A stretch of 13,843 nt of DNA from JACOZM01 sp035289385 (GCA_035289385.1 DATDXI010000050.1:1-13843); one strand, 5' to 3'; shown: positions 5,807 through 12,796, numbered from the stretch's first letter. Program-made: numbers and translations. Notes: generated by a model from the sequence alone, not told the origin.

Positions 5807-6327
5807 GGATGTATCCCCTTGTCTAAAATTCCTTCAATCTTATGGACAAATAAAACAGCTTTTAGCTTTAGCTGATCAACTTCTTTTTGATTAAATACTA
5901 TTTTGGTGGAATAGGTGGCATCTTCTCTTTTATTTTTTGATTCTACATAAAATAAAACATCCTGATAGTCCAGCATTTCGGAGAAAGCTTCCAGATCATC
6001 CTCATTTAATTCTGTTTTATAAAACTCTTTGATCAAAATGCATAATGTTGCCAGATGATTCTTGGAAGCATATCCTTTTGTCAGGATCAATGATAACGCA
6101 GCATGATAGCTGGCATAATAGCATCCGGTCACTGCCCAATCATAGAATTGCAGCTTGATGTTTTCGGAGACAAACCGTAAATTATGTCTGGCTTTCATGA
6201 GGTGCCCTTTTATTTCTTCTGAATCTACTTTTTGCTTCTGGAAAATCTCTTTTTCCTGAAGAGATCTGATAACACTATTCAGCTTTTCTTTACTTTCTAG
6301 AAGTTGATGGAGATCATACTCTTTCAT
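5803..6327 (-). CDS. HEPN-domain protein (putative toxin-like partner of MNT)
   Basis: HEPN proteins are all-helical and many are RNases acting as toxins neutralised by a minimal nucleotidyltransferase (MNT). Counted from the chosen start, the helix HLMKARHNLRFV lies at 42-53, the hallmark GCYYASYHAALSLILTKG at 68-85, and REDATY at 134-139, corresponding to the usual RxxADY. I chose the ATG at 6327 because GAGG (6337-6340) is well placed before it. Upstream in-frame ATGs at 6342 and 6354 would only add 5-9 residues. The gene overlaps the MNT gene by 14 bp and ribL by 4 bp. Oddly, the arginine that usually precedes AYYAxFH is Gly68, so the Rx4-6H RNase motif looks broken; the protein may be regulatory rather than a nuclease. 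Confidence 0.78.
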   Translation of the reverse strand: MKEYDLHQLLESKEKLNSVIRSLQEKEIFQKQKVDSEEIKGHLMKARHNLRFVSENIKLQFYDWAVTGCYYASYHAALSLILTKGYASKNHLATLCILIKEFYKTELNEDDLEAFSEMLDYQDVLFYVESKNKREDATYSTKIVFNQKEVDQLKLKAVLFVHKIEGILDKGIHP

Positions 6328-6913
6328 GGTATAATTCCTCATAGTATGTTCCATTATTGTAAATAGGATAACCTGAAAATAGGGCAGATTGAACCGTAGG
6401 ATCTTCTTTCAGCTTTATTTCTGCTTTAAATTCTGGAAGATCTATCTGAAAAGTGCTAACTTTCATCGTGGTGAGGGCTGCAGCTTCTTTTTCTGCGTCA
6501 ACTGTTTTTATTTTATGGTTGGTTATCAGCAAGATATCGATATCTGATCGCTCCCGATACGTATCCTTGGCAGAAGAGCCAAAAAGAATGGCAAACACGG
6601 GCTTCTCTTCCAATGTATCAAGATAATACTGGATGGCCTTTTTGCGTAGCGGGGGAAGCTTTTCAAATCTCTCTACATCAAAAAAACTCAAGGACACATA
6701 CACCTTTTTATTATGGCATAAATAATACTTCTTCATATTCCCTTCTTTTTCCACGTTGAGGATATTATCTCTCTTTAGGTCTTTCAAATATCGTGTAATG
6801 CTCTGCCCGTAGAGGTTAGATCTTCTAGCAAGTTCTCTCAGATGCAGCTTTTTATCCTTGTTCTCATAAAATATCCGCAGTATTCTTTCTATCCCTGGTT
6901 TAAATGGTGTCAT
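6314..6913 (-). CDS. Winged-helix + MNT nucleotidyltransferase (antitoxin-like)
   Basis: The protein has 199 residues. Residues about 5-70 form a winged helix-turn-helix (LHLRELARRSNLYGQSITRY, then a KEGNMKKYYL wing), suggesting DNA binding and possible autoregulation. Residues about 100-175 form a pol-beta-like minimal nucleotidyltransferase with GSSAKDTYRERSDIDILL (112-129), in which the Gly-Ser pair and Asp124/Asp126 are intact, and Asp158 as likely third acidic residue. In MNT/HEPN systems such enzymes AMPylate or otherwise neutralise the HEPN partner. It is the first gene of a three-gene coupled operon (MNT, HEPN, ribL). Confidence 0.85.
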   Translation of the reverse strand: MTPFKPGIERILRIFYENKDKKLHLRELARRSNLYGQSITRYLKDLKRDNILNVEKEGNMKKYYLCHNKKVYVSLSFFDVERFEKLPPLRKKAIQYYLDTLEEKPVFAILFGSSAKDTYRERSDIDILLITNHKIKTVDAEKEAAALTTMKVSTFQIDLPEFKAEIKLKEDPTVQSALFSGYPIYNNGTYYEELYHERV

Positions 6914-6942
6914 TTTAATAACAATCGTTGTAATTTATTGAA

Positions 6943-6953
6943 CATTTATAAAC
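6943..6953 (-). promoter_or_regulatory. TATA box of the MNT/HEPN/ribL operon
   Basis: GTTTATAAATG on the minus strand is about 35 nt before the MNT ATG. The site is nearly symmetrical and also reads as a TATA box on the plus strand, facing the inverted-repeat element that starts at 6963. Confidence 0.45.
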
Positions 6954-6962
6954 TTTATGAAA

Positions 6963-7234
6963 AAGTACGTATTTAGTTCAGTTGGAAATAGTGGCAAGGT
7001 CAAGAGGTAAAATCTAGTGACATGCAAACAAGCAAACTCATTTGCTTCGTTTGCTTGCAAGTAACTGAGCTTCGTAAGACAGGATTTGTTGCGAGACTTT
7101 AACCCTAAACAGATGTTTTCTTCATAACCTATTACTGAAAGTCTCGCTGAATTTTCCGTTGACCTGAGCGAGCAAGAAGCGAGCTCTTGCAGGTCAATGC
7201 CGCTATTTTTCTTTATCGAACTAAATATGTACTT
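6963..7234 (+). repeat. Inverted-repeat element 1, candidate structured RNA or MITE-like element
   Basis: The ends pair over 17 bp (6963-6979 with 7218-7234) and, after an internal loop, over 11 bp (6986-6996 with 7198-7208). Inside lie three more stems: a 13-bp hairpin with a CTCA loop (7024-7054), a perfect 10-bp stem (7091-7100 with 7138-7147) and a GACCTG/CAGGTC hairpin extended by CAAGA/TCTTG (7161-7195). The two non-Watson-Crick pairs in the outer helix are G6969-T7228 and T6992-G7202. Both are G-U wobbles if the plus strand is transcribed but C-A mismatches on the minus strand, which argues for a plus-strand RNA. I recognise no RNase P, SRP or tRNA signature. No clear target duplication flanks it. 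Confidence 0.65.
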
Positions 7235-7294
7235 CACGGTCCCTTTCTCTGCATCAACTTTGACCAGATTGCCATCCTTAAATACTAATATTCC
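7223..7294 (-). pseudogene. Possible remnant of a PEP-synthase/PPDK-type mobile domain
   Basis: The minus strand encodes GILVFKDGNLVKVDAEKGTV followed by KYI, directly after a TGA (7295-7297) and without a usable start codon. It resembles the end of the PEP-utilising enzyme mobile domain, where LKDGDLVxVDGxxGxV is typical. The similarity runs into the outer arm of inverted-repeat element 1, and upstream the frame is broken by stops. I take it for a decayed gene fragment, but it is short and chance similarity is possible. Confidence 0.35.
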
Positions 7295-7360
7295 TCAGAC
7301 AGTGTTGTTACGGGGAGAGAAATTAGTAGTCTATCGACAGGTATATCACAATTAAACAAA

Positions 7361-7370
7361 ATTTATAAAC
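7361..7370 (+). promoter_or_regulatory. TATA box of the 7392 gene
   Basis: ATTTATAAAC is centred about 27 nt before the ATG at 7392, predicting a leaderless mRNA. Confidence 0.6.
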
Positions 7371-7391
7371 CTCTCTAAAAACAAATCCTGT

Positions 7392-7913
7392 ATGGAATAT
7401 CAAAATCTTCTCCAACTCGTCGAATCTGTTTTAACGGGGAGGGGAATGTCTATAGTTAGCGGACAGTATATCGATCGAGGGAGTCATGAGCTTCAGACGG
7501 ATCAGGAATGTCCTGTATCTCACTTCAGAAGAGACCTTGTCCCTAGAAGCGGTACGAGATTAGAGTATGGCTACTCTGTGGTCCATAAGGATTTGGTAGG
7601 AGGAATGGGGTCATTTGGTAGAAATATGCCTATGGGACAGACGGATATTGCTACGTCATTCAACGGAAATAGAACATACTTTGCTAATCTTGTCGATGAA
7701 GCTTCTGGATTGGAATTTGTTGCAGTTAAAGCACAAAATGGAAGAGTGACAGAAATACATCTTCTACACCCGGATGTTGGAGGGAATCCATTTCACGAGC
7801 AATTCAAAGATGTAAAAGCAGGATATGTGCCCGCAGAAAATGTATTTAATCAAATGGCTTTAGCATATTTGGCATTAGGAAAAAAAGATATAGAACAAAC
7901 CTTACCATTGTGA
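7392..7913 (+). CDS. Unrecognised soluble protein
   Basis: The 173-residue frame has a well-placed TATA box and normal amino-acid composition, so it is likely real, but I recognise no family. It has no signal peptide or membrane segment. The N-terminal 20 residues look helical. A Gly-rich stretch GGMGSFGRNMPMGQTDIATS (70-89) is followed by beta-like segments (RTYFANLVDEASGLEFVAVK, then RVTEIHLLHPD), and the C-terminal end is a helix (NVFNQMALAYLAL). It stands alone between the inverted-repeat element and the convergent AsnB-Dph6 gene. No catalytic motif is evident. Confidence 0.7.
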   Translation: MEYQNLLQLVESVLTGRGMSIVSGQYIDRGSHELQTDQECPVSHFRRDLVPRSGTRLEYGYSVVHKDLVGGMGSFGRNMPMGQTDIATSFNGNRTYFANLVDEASGLEFVAVKAQNGRVTEIHLLHPDVGGNPFHEQFKDVKAGYVPAENVFNQMALAYLALGKKDIEQTLPL

Positions 7914-7921
7914 GCAGGAGT

Positions 7922-9982
7922 TTAGCCTTTTTCTTCCAATCTCCCTTTCGTAATGATCATCTTTGCAGAATATCCATCCTCTTTTATTTCATAATCTTCT
8001 ATAGCTATCTTTTTCTTAAACAACGGCCCATCAAGAACAAAACTCTCATACTCCCCACCTTCACCCGCAATGTTTAAGCCGACCTTCTCATTCAACTTCA
8101 GGAGATCATGAAGCACTTTATTATCAATGACTTTTCCCAGCCATTTTTTATCCAATCCTTCCGCAGCAATTTTAACAATGATAGCCTCAAACCCATTCCT
8201 AACAACTTCCCGCAGATGCTGTTCCTGTGACTTATGCCATAAGGGAGAGAATATCTTTAATCCCAGCTTGTCGCAGATCTTCTCTATCCTATCTCGCTGA
8301 TAGGTTGAAAATAGTGCTCCCGTAACAATACCTTGGATACTATACTCTTTCTTAGCTTTCTTCATCGCTTTTTCCAAGTCCGCAAGCTCTTCCTCTTTTT
8401 CTCCTTCCGTATCTTGGATAAGCAGCGGCAAGCCCATCGCTTCTGCCTGTAATTTCACGAGTGGCTCAAATTCCTGGAACATATAGGAGTCTTTTTCTTT
8501 CGACCGTAACGTGATCAAGCAGCCTAGCTCGTAATTCTGCTGCTGCATGATCCAGGCAGCCGAGCAGGAATCTTTTCCCCCAGAGAAGAGAACTCCTAAT
8601 TTCACATTATGGCTAGGATAAAATGTCCTAAGGTATTCAGATTTGCTTTTTCCTTTCTTCTTAGCCAATTTTTCAATGGCGTAATCAAACTTGCTACCAT
8701 ACTGAGCGGCAGTTTTCTTTCGGAAGGCAATACTCTCACTCAACCCTCTTCCTTGAGCGATGTCGCGAAGAATATATTTTCCCATATCTTTTTTAATTTT
8801 AAACTTCTCCGGTATTTTCAAGCAGTAATCAACAAGCTCTTTATCCAGAAATGGCAGCCGAAGTTCCAAACTATTATCCATCGTGATGACATCGTCACGA
8901 TATAGATCTCGTTCATACATCTTCAATAATCCAGAGAGGCATTCTTGGTTAATATTTGAGGAATTCTTATGTCGCTCATAGCCGGCGAAAATCTCTTCAC
9001 TTCCAAGACCAGAGAAAACAACCTTGCAGCCATCCTGCTTTGCCACCTCACAAGCTACGTAAAACGTCAAAGCAACACCAACTTTCACCACATTTGAATC
9101 TTCAATCAAGGGAACGATCTTCTGAAGGTATGTAGGGACATCAGCAAGGGTTATTTTCTTAACCTTTAATTGCAGTCCCAATTCTTGCGCAGCTTGTTTT
9201 GCCGAAACTAAATCCACGGGCTCTTTACTCTCTGTATCTAAAACAGCAGTATAACAGGTGAAAGGTATCCCTTTCTTCTTGAAGAAATGTGCAAGATATG
9301 ATGAATCTATCCCTCCTGAAAATAACAGGCCAAACTTCTTTTCAGGAATCCTTTTTTCAATAGCCTGAGCCAGCAGGATTTCTGTTTTCTTCTTTATTGT
9401 TTCATAATTCTCCCGATGTTCTGGTAAATAAGAAAAAAAATCTCTTTTTTTCTCCATGAAGTTCTTTTTCTCAGTATCATACGTCAAGATCGTTCGCGGA
9501 TTTAATTCTTGAATATCTCTATACCCTAAATCCTCAAGGGCTTTCTTTTCTGAAGCAAAAGCAAAGCCATCTTGGTTGTAAAAGAACCATAACGGTTTTT
9601 CTCCCAAGATATCTCTCGCCAGAATAACTTTTTCTTTGTGATGATATGCAAAGGCATAGACTCCATCTAATTCTTCAATCTTTTCTATGCCAAATTTGTC
9701 CAGCATCCCTAGCAACACTTCTGCATCATTATCTCCAGACAAGGAATATTTTTCTTTCAGCTGCTTCCAATTATAGATCTCACAGTTCACTACTAATGTA
9801 CCTTTTCCCGTAATCGGCTGAGGAACATGGCTGATGATAGCATGCAGTGCATGTCCTAAAGTTCCTGAGGGAAGCTGAAGATAGTTCTGCGCATCTTTCC
9901 CCCTATTTTTAAGAAGCGTTAATCCTAACTTCACTTTCTTGAGGGAGTCCAAATCATTAAATATGCCGATGATGCCGCACAT
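7922..9982 (-). CDS. Fusion of asparagine-synthase-like protein and Dph6-type diphthine-ammonia ligase
   Basis: The 686 residues contain three modules. First is an N-terminal class II glutaminase (2-170, nucleophile Cys2, NCEIYN 66-71, ARDILGEKPL 122-131). Second is an asparagine-synthase ATP-PPase domain (about 200-450, PP-loop SGGIDSS 222-228, SGLGSEEIFAGYERH 324-338, LELRLPFLD 372-380). Third is a second ATP-PPase of the Dph6 type (461-686, PP-loop SGGKDS 467-472, GEGGEYESFVLDGPLF 640-655). Dph6 amidates diphthine on elongation factor 2 using ATP and ammonia, so glutaminase-derived ammonia could feed it; that is inference. The SGLG(S/A)(D/E)E..AGYxRH form resembles the ASNSD1-like branch more than classical AsnB. 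In the glutaminase, the Arg of HERLSI aligns with Leu46 and RGPD reads RGKD, so glutamine binding may be altered. No frameshift or internal start separates the parts. Confidence 0.88.
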   Translation of the reverse strand: MCGIIGIFNDLDSLKKVKLGLTLLKNRGKDAQNYLQLPSGTLGHALHAIISHVPQPITGKGTLVVNCEIYNWKQLKEKYSLSGDNDAEVLLGMLDKFGIEKIEELDGVYAFAYHHKEKVILARDILGEKPLWFFYNQDGFAFASEKKALEDLGYRDIQELNPRTILTYDTEKKNFMEKKRDFFSYLPEHRENYETIKKKTEILLAQAIEKRIPEKKFGLLFSGGIDSSYLAHFFKKKGIPFTCYTAVLDTESKEPVDLVSAKQAAQELGLQLKVKKITLADVPTYLQKIVPLIEDSNVVKVGVALTFYVACEVAKQDGCKVVFSGLGSEEIFAGYERHKNSSNINQECLSGLLKMYERDLYRDDVITMDNSLELRLPFLDKELVDYCLKIPEKFKIKKDMGKYILRDIAQGRGLSESIAFRKKTAAQYGSKFDYAIEKLAKKKGKSKSEYLRTFYPSHNVKLGVLFSGGKDSCSAAWIMQQQNYELGCLITLRSKEKDSYMFQEFEPLVKLQAEAMGLPLLIQDTEGEKEEELADLEKAMKKAKKEYSIQGIVTGALFSTYQRDRIEKICDKLGLKIFSPLWHKSQEQHLREVVRNGFEAIIVKIAAEGLDKKWLGKVIDNKVLHDLLKLNEKVGLNIAGEGGEYESFVLDGPLFKKKIAIEDYEIKEDGYSAKMIITKGRLEEKG

Positions 9983-10000
9983 ATCTATATTCTAGAGTGG

Positions 10001-10012
10001 CTATTTTAAAAA
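10001..10012 (-). promoter_or_regulatory. TATA box of the AsnB-Dph6 gene
   Basis: TTTTTAAAATAG on the minus strand is centred about 25 nt before the ATG at 9982. The ATG directly precedes the Cys2 nucleophile codon, as the glutaminase chemistry requires. Confidence 0.5.
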
Positions 10013-10036
10013 TGTTTAGAACAAATATAGAGAATT

Positions 10037-10046
10037 CTTTTTATAG
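10037..10046 (+). promoter_or_regulatory. TATA box of the YkgJ-like gene
   Basis: CTTTTTATAG is centred about 25 nt before the ATG at 10067, which suggests a leaderless mRNA. Confidence 0.5.
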
Positions 10047-10066
10047 AGGAAAAAGTTCTTTCTCTG

Positions 10067-10465
10067 ATGACCTATCCTCCAACCAACGAGCAATCCCTAA
10101 CAAGAAAGAATTTCAAATGCACTAAATGCGGCCAATGCTGTCGGCCTATCGTCAAAGTTACAGAGAGAGATATTGCTCGTATCGAAGAGACTGGCTGGAA
10201 AAGAGAACATTTTCTCGCTCCTGATCCCAGAAAAGAAGGCTCTTCAGTAAAAGACACCTTACGACAGAAGAATTTTGTCTGCATGTTTCTCCAGAAACAG
10301 CTGGACACCAACGGAGAAACGATCTTCACCTGTTCCATCTATGACCATCGTCCCGACACCTGCCGGAAATACCCATTTTTCCCTGGAAAAGAAAAGATCG
10401 TTGACTGTCGTCCGGAGAGGTGGCAATATTGGATGGATATCAACAGATTAGTTTCTGAGGATTGA
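10067..10465 (+). CDS. YkgJ-family Cys-cluster protein (putative Zn/Fe binding)
   Basis: The protein has 132 residues. The family signature CxxCxxCC is CTKCGQCC at 18-25, and further cysteines follow at 72 (FVCMF), 89 (FTCSIYDHRP), 99 (DTCRKYPFFPG) and 114 (DCRPERW), in the usual order FxCxxL...C.IY..RP..CR.(F/Y)P. These residues are thought to chelate zinc or an iron-sulfur cluster. The biochemical role of the family is not established. The gene is cytosolic, single, divergent from AsnB-Dph6 and convergent with the next small gene. Confidence 0.85.
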   Translation: MTYPPTNEQSLTRKNFKCTKCGQCCRPIVKVTERDIARIEETGWKREHFLAPDPRKEGSSVKDTLRQKNFVCMFLQKQLDTNGETIFTCSIYDHRPDTCRKYPFFPGKEKIVDCRPERWQYWMDINRLVSED

Positions 10466-10493
10466 ATCTCTGAGATGCTTTCCATCAGAAAAG

Positions 10494-10763
10494 TCAATCC
10501 CCATTTCTCATCATCTTATAATCATCAGCAAAACGATCATAAAATACTACTGCACTTTCCCTTGTTTCACCCCAGCCGATACTTCCAAACAAGCCAATGG
10601 TTGTATAATCCCCCTCGGTCGTAACTATTTTCGTCAAGCGGATTTTACCGTCATCATCCTTTCTAAATCCTAAATATCTTTCTGCTTCATGGATGAGGTC
10701 AAAAAGAAGATTAGACTGGGCTACCAGGCGCCGATCTATCCTGACGTGAACGTCTGAAGCCAT
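10494..10763 (-). CDS. Small unrecognised protein
   Basis: The 89-residue frame has an ATG about 27 nt after a TATA-like box, supporting a real leaderless gene. The sequence looks like a compact alpha/beta domain: an N-terminal strand (DVHVRIDRRL), a helix (LLFDLIHEAERYLGF), two strands (KIRLTKIVTT, YTTIGLFGSI) and a helix (ESAVVFYDRFADDYKMM). It has no cysteine and no membrane segment. The family is not recognised. It lies upstream of the DRG GTPase end on the same strand convention but has its own promoter. Confidence 0.65.
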   Translation of the reverse strand: MASDVHVRIDRRLVAQSNLLFDLIHEAERYLGFRKDDDGKIRLTKIVTTEGDYTTIGLFGSIGWGETRESAVVFYDRFADDYKMMRNGD

Positions 10764-10783
10764 TCTTGGAAGATATTATTGAG

Positions 10784-10794
10784 CAATATAAACA
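10784..10794 (-). promoter_or_regulatory. TATA box of the 10763 gene
   Basis: TGTTTATATTG on the minus strand is centred about 26 nt before the ATG at 10763. Confidence 0.5.
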
Positions 10795-10837
10795 TTTAGG
10801 TGATAAAATAATATCTAGTAGATCACGCAGCTTAAAC

Positions 10838-11935
10838 TTATCTCAGATGTATCTCTAAAACATCTTTATCCAGGAGAATATGGCTGTGCATCAAGCGCTG
10901 TCCGGGAAATTTTGCGCTGCTGCCCCAAACTCGGGCAAACTTCAACCGTTTCACAAAATCACGATGGAGTTTTTCGCATACGCTGCCGATGGTTGATCCT
11001 CTGGCAATGATTAAAGGAACTTGCATATCAGCATCTTTTCTGGGCTCTTTCATATAAACCCGGATAAAGTCAAGCTTCTGAAAAATAAGCTCCTTTAATG
11101 CTTCGATGTTTAAATCTTGTTCTGCAGAAACGATAATGTCTGCATTTAGCTCTTTCTTAACTGTTGAAATCGTTGCAGCGCTGGCCATATCTGCTTTGGT
11201 AATACAGACAATGGCAGGAACATACTTTTTGTTTCCTTCAATGCAGTCAATGAAATCATCGATGTCGATAGGGCTTCTGATCAAGACATCAGCATTGACC
11301 ATCTTAAATTCCCGCAATACTTTCATCAATGTTTCATCATCAACTTCTAAAGGAACGGTCTTTCCGATATGGATACCTCCTTGGCCTCTTTTCTTGATGA
11401 ATACTTCAGGCTTCCATTTGTTTAGCCGTATTCTTGCTTCCCACACTTCTCGTAAGATCGCGGGATAATGCTCGGGATAGTTGACATCAACAACGACAAG
11501 CACTAAATCCGCGTTTTGGATGACTGTTAAGACTTCCCTTCCTCTCCCTTTTCCGGATGCTGCTCCGGAAACTATTCCCGGAACGTCTAAAATCTGTATT
11601 CTTGCCTGTTTATACTCTAACATCCCTGGAATGACAGACAAGGTTGTAAAGGCATAGGCGGCAACTTCAGAATTTGCTCCCGTTAGCTTGTTTAGAAGGG
11701 TCGATTTTCCTGCTGAGGGAAACCCCAACAACAACACGGTGGCATCTCCTGACTTTCTTACCGTATAGCCGTGCTCTGATTTTCCCGTTTTCTTTGCTAC
11801 TCTCGATTCCTGCTTTTCCCGCAGCTGGGCAATTTTTGCTTTGACTAAGCCAATATGCCCCTGTGTAGCTTTGTTATATTTTGTTTTCTTTAATTCATCT
11901 TCAAATTCTTTGATCTTCTGAGAATAATCAACCAT
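10838..11935 (-). CDS. DRG-family GTPase (OBG/DRG, TGS domain)
   Basis: DRG proteins are translation-associated GTPases conserved in archaea and eukaryotes. The 365 residues are the usual length. Domains in order: an N-terminal helical hairpin (1-50), then the G domain with G1 GFPSAGKST (71-79), G2 AFTTLSV (95-101), G3 DVPG (117-120) followed by the family's GAASGKGRGRE switch, an inserted segment at about 170-240, G4 TKAD (246-249) and G5 near SAE (270-272), and a C-terminal TGS domain (about 290-365) with VWGSSAKFPGQRLMHSHIL. All nucleotide-binding motifs are intact. A TATA-like box about 25 nt upstream supports the ATG at 11935. Confidence 0.95.
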   Translation of the reverse strand: MVDYSQKIKEFEDELKKTKYNKATQGHIGLVKAKIAQLREKQESRVAKKTGKSEHGYTVRKSGDATVLLLGFPSAGKSTLLNKLTGANSEVAAYAFTTLSVIPGMLEYKQARIQILDVPGIVSGAASGKGRGREVLTVIQNADLVLVVVDVNYPEHYPAILREVWEARIRLNKWKPEVFIKKRGQGGIHIGKTVPLEVDDETLMKVLREFKMVNADVLIRSPIDIDDFIDCIEGNKKYVPAIVCITKADMASAATISTVKKELNADIIVSAEQDLNIEALKELIFQKLDFIRVYMKEPRKDADMQVPLIIARGSTIGSVCEKLHRDFVKRLKFARVWGSSAKFPGQRLMHSHILLDKDVLEIHLR

Positions 11936-11953
11936 ATATCTATGCTGAATAAA

Positions 11954-11966
11954 GGTATTTTTAATG
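11954..11966 (-). promoter_or_regulatory. TATA box of the DRG gene
   Basis: CATTAAAAATACC on the minus strand is centred about 25 nt before the ATG at 11935. The gap to 12022 holds only the two divergent promoters. Confidence 0.45.
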
Positions 11967-12021
11967 CTTTCTTTTTTCCAACACTATTTCCCTTGACTCC
12001 CAAGCCCAGTTTCTTCCGGCA

Positions 12022-12031
12022 TATTTATAAA
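12022..12031 (+). promoter_or_regulatory. TATA box of the MscS-like gene
   Basis: TATTTATAAA is centred about 27 nt before the ATG at 12054. Confidence 0.6.
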
Positions 12032-12053
12032 TCAACCAGCAGCTTTATCTCTC

Positions 12054-12593
12054 ATGGTCCTTGCCGTTTTTACTGCCATCAGCACGTACATCTATGACAT
12101 CATCATAGCAGTTATCATCCTTTTCATCGGTTTTGGCTTAGGCATTTTGGTCAAAAGGATTCTGGAGAAGGTGCTGAAAGAGCTGGAATTAAACAAGACC
12201 ATGTCTCGAGTGAACATCACGACAGACCTAGAGCGGTGGATCAGCACTATCTTCTCTTATCTGATCTATCTTTTCACCATTGTCATCTTCCTTGACCAAC
12301 TGGGCATCAAGTCGATGGTTTTATATCTGGCAGTAGGGGCCGTATTAATGCTTATCATTCTTACGTTTCTCGTCGGCTTAAAAGATGTTATCCCTAATTT
12401 TATAGGCTGGCTTTTCATCCAGAGGCATGACCACTTAAAGGAAGGCAGGAAGATAGACATCAGAGAGATTACTGGCATCATTGAGAACATTGGCTATTTA
12501 GAGACAGAAATAAAAACAGAGCACGGGGATATTCTCTATGTTCCCAATGCTTTATTTATGAGCTCAAAGTTTAAAATCAAGAAACATGATTAA
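12054..12593 (+). CDS. Minimal MscS-like mechanosensitive channel
   Basis: The 179 residues contain three hydrophobic helices (about 10-32, 62-82 and 88-112). The third continues into GLKDVIPNFIGWLFIQRHDHL, the position of the pore-lining TM3b of MscS. Then comes the start of the beta domain: EGRKIDIREITGIIENIGYL and EIKTEHGDILYVPNALFMS, parallel to AGEYVDLGGVAGTV and ADGKIIVIPNG in bacterial MscS. The protein then ends, so the C-terminal alpha/beta cage of canonical MscS (286 residues) is missing. It may gate under membrane tension to release osmolytes, but the Gly/Ala packing pattern of E. coli TM3 is not conserved, so channel function is inferred. Confidence 0.8.
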   Translation: MVLAVFTAISTYIYDIIIAVIILFIGFGLGILVKRILEKVLKELELNKTMSRVNITTDLERWISTIFSYLIYLFTIVIFLDQLGIKSMVLYLAVGAVLMLIILTFLVGLKDVIPNFIGWLFIQRHDHLKEGRKIDIREITGIIENIGYLETEIKTEHGDILYVPNALFMSSKFKIKKHD

Positions 12594-12599
12594 GGGATT

Positions 12600-12796
12600 C
12601 GTATTTGTTTAGCTTTAATAGGCTTCATCTTCTTCATCGCCAAAAAGTGAGTTCAGCTAATAGCTTTGTCAGACAAGAAACGAAGCGATTTTTATTTGCT
12701 AAATATGTAGGTGATGCTAATCCTACCAGTTTACAAAATTGCCTGAACTCACGGCGAAGAAGATGAAGTGAAACTTAAATTAGCTAAACAAATACG
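12600..12796 (+). repeat. Inverted-repeat element 2, long imperfect hairpin
   Basis: The arms pair in blocks: 12600-12614 with 12782-12796 (15 bp), 12623-12635 with 12756-12768 (13 bp), 12639-12641 with 12753-12755 (3 bp), and 12647-12656 with 12743-12752 (10 bp), separated by small AT-rich loops. The 86-nt interior contains a GTAGG/CCTAC stem (about 12707-12726). It fills the gap between the convergent MscS-like and prefoldin genes. It has no coding potential and no tRNA or known RNA signature. It could be a structured RNA, a MITE-like element or a bidirectional terminator. Its interior shares CTAAATATGTA with element 1 and TGCTAAATAT and TGATGCTAA with the region at the window's end. Confidence 0.75.

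Noticed and set aside
6963..7234. Element 1 as RNase P RNA or SRP RNA
   Set aside because: The conserved archaeal RNase P core words (GAGGAAAGTC, ACAGAAA) and the SRP domain IV motif are absent.
6935..7237. A 100-codon open frame on the minus strand (GTG start)
   Set aside because: It lies almost wholly in inverted-repeat element 1, has no protein-like pattern after its first residues, and has no good start or ribosome-binding site. Only the short part at and before its beginning resembles a protein, and that is reported as a gene remnant.
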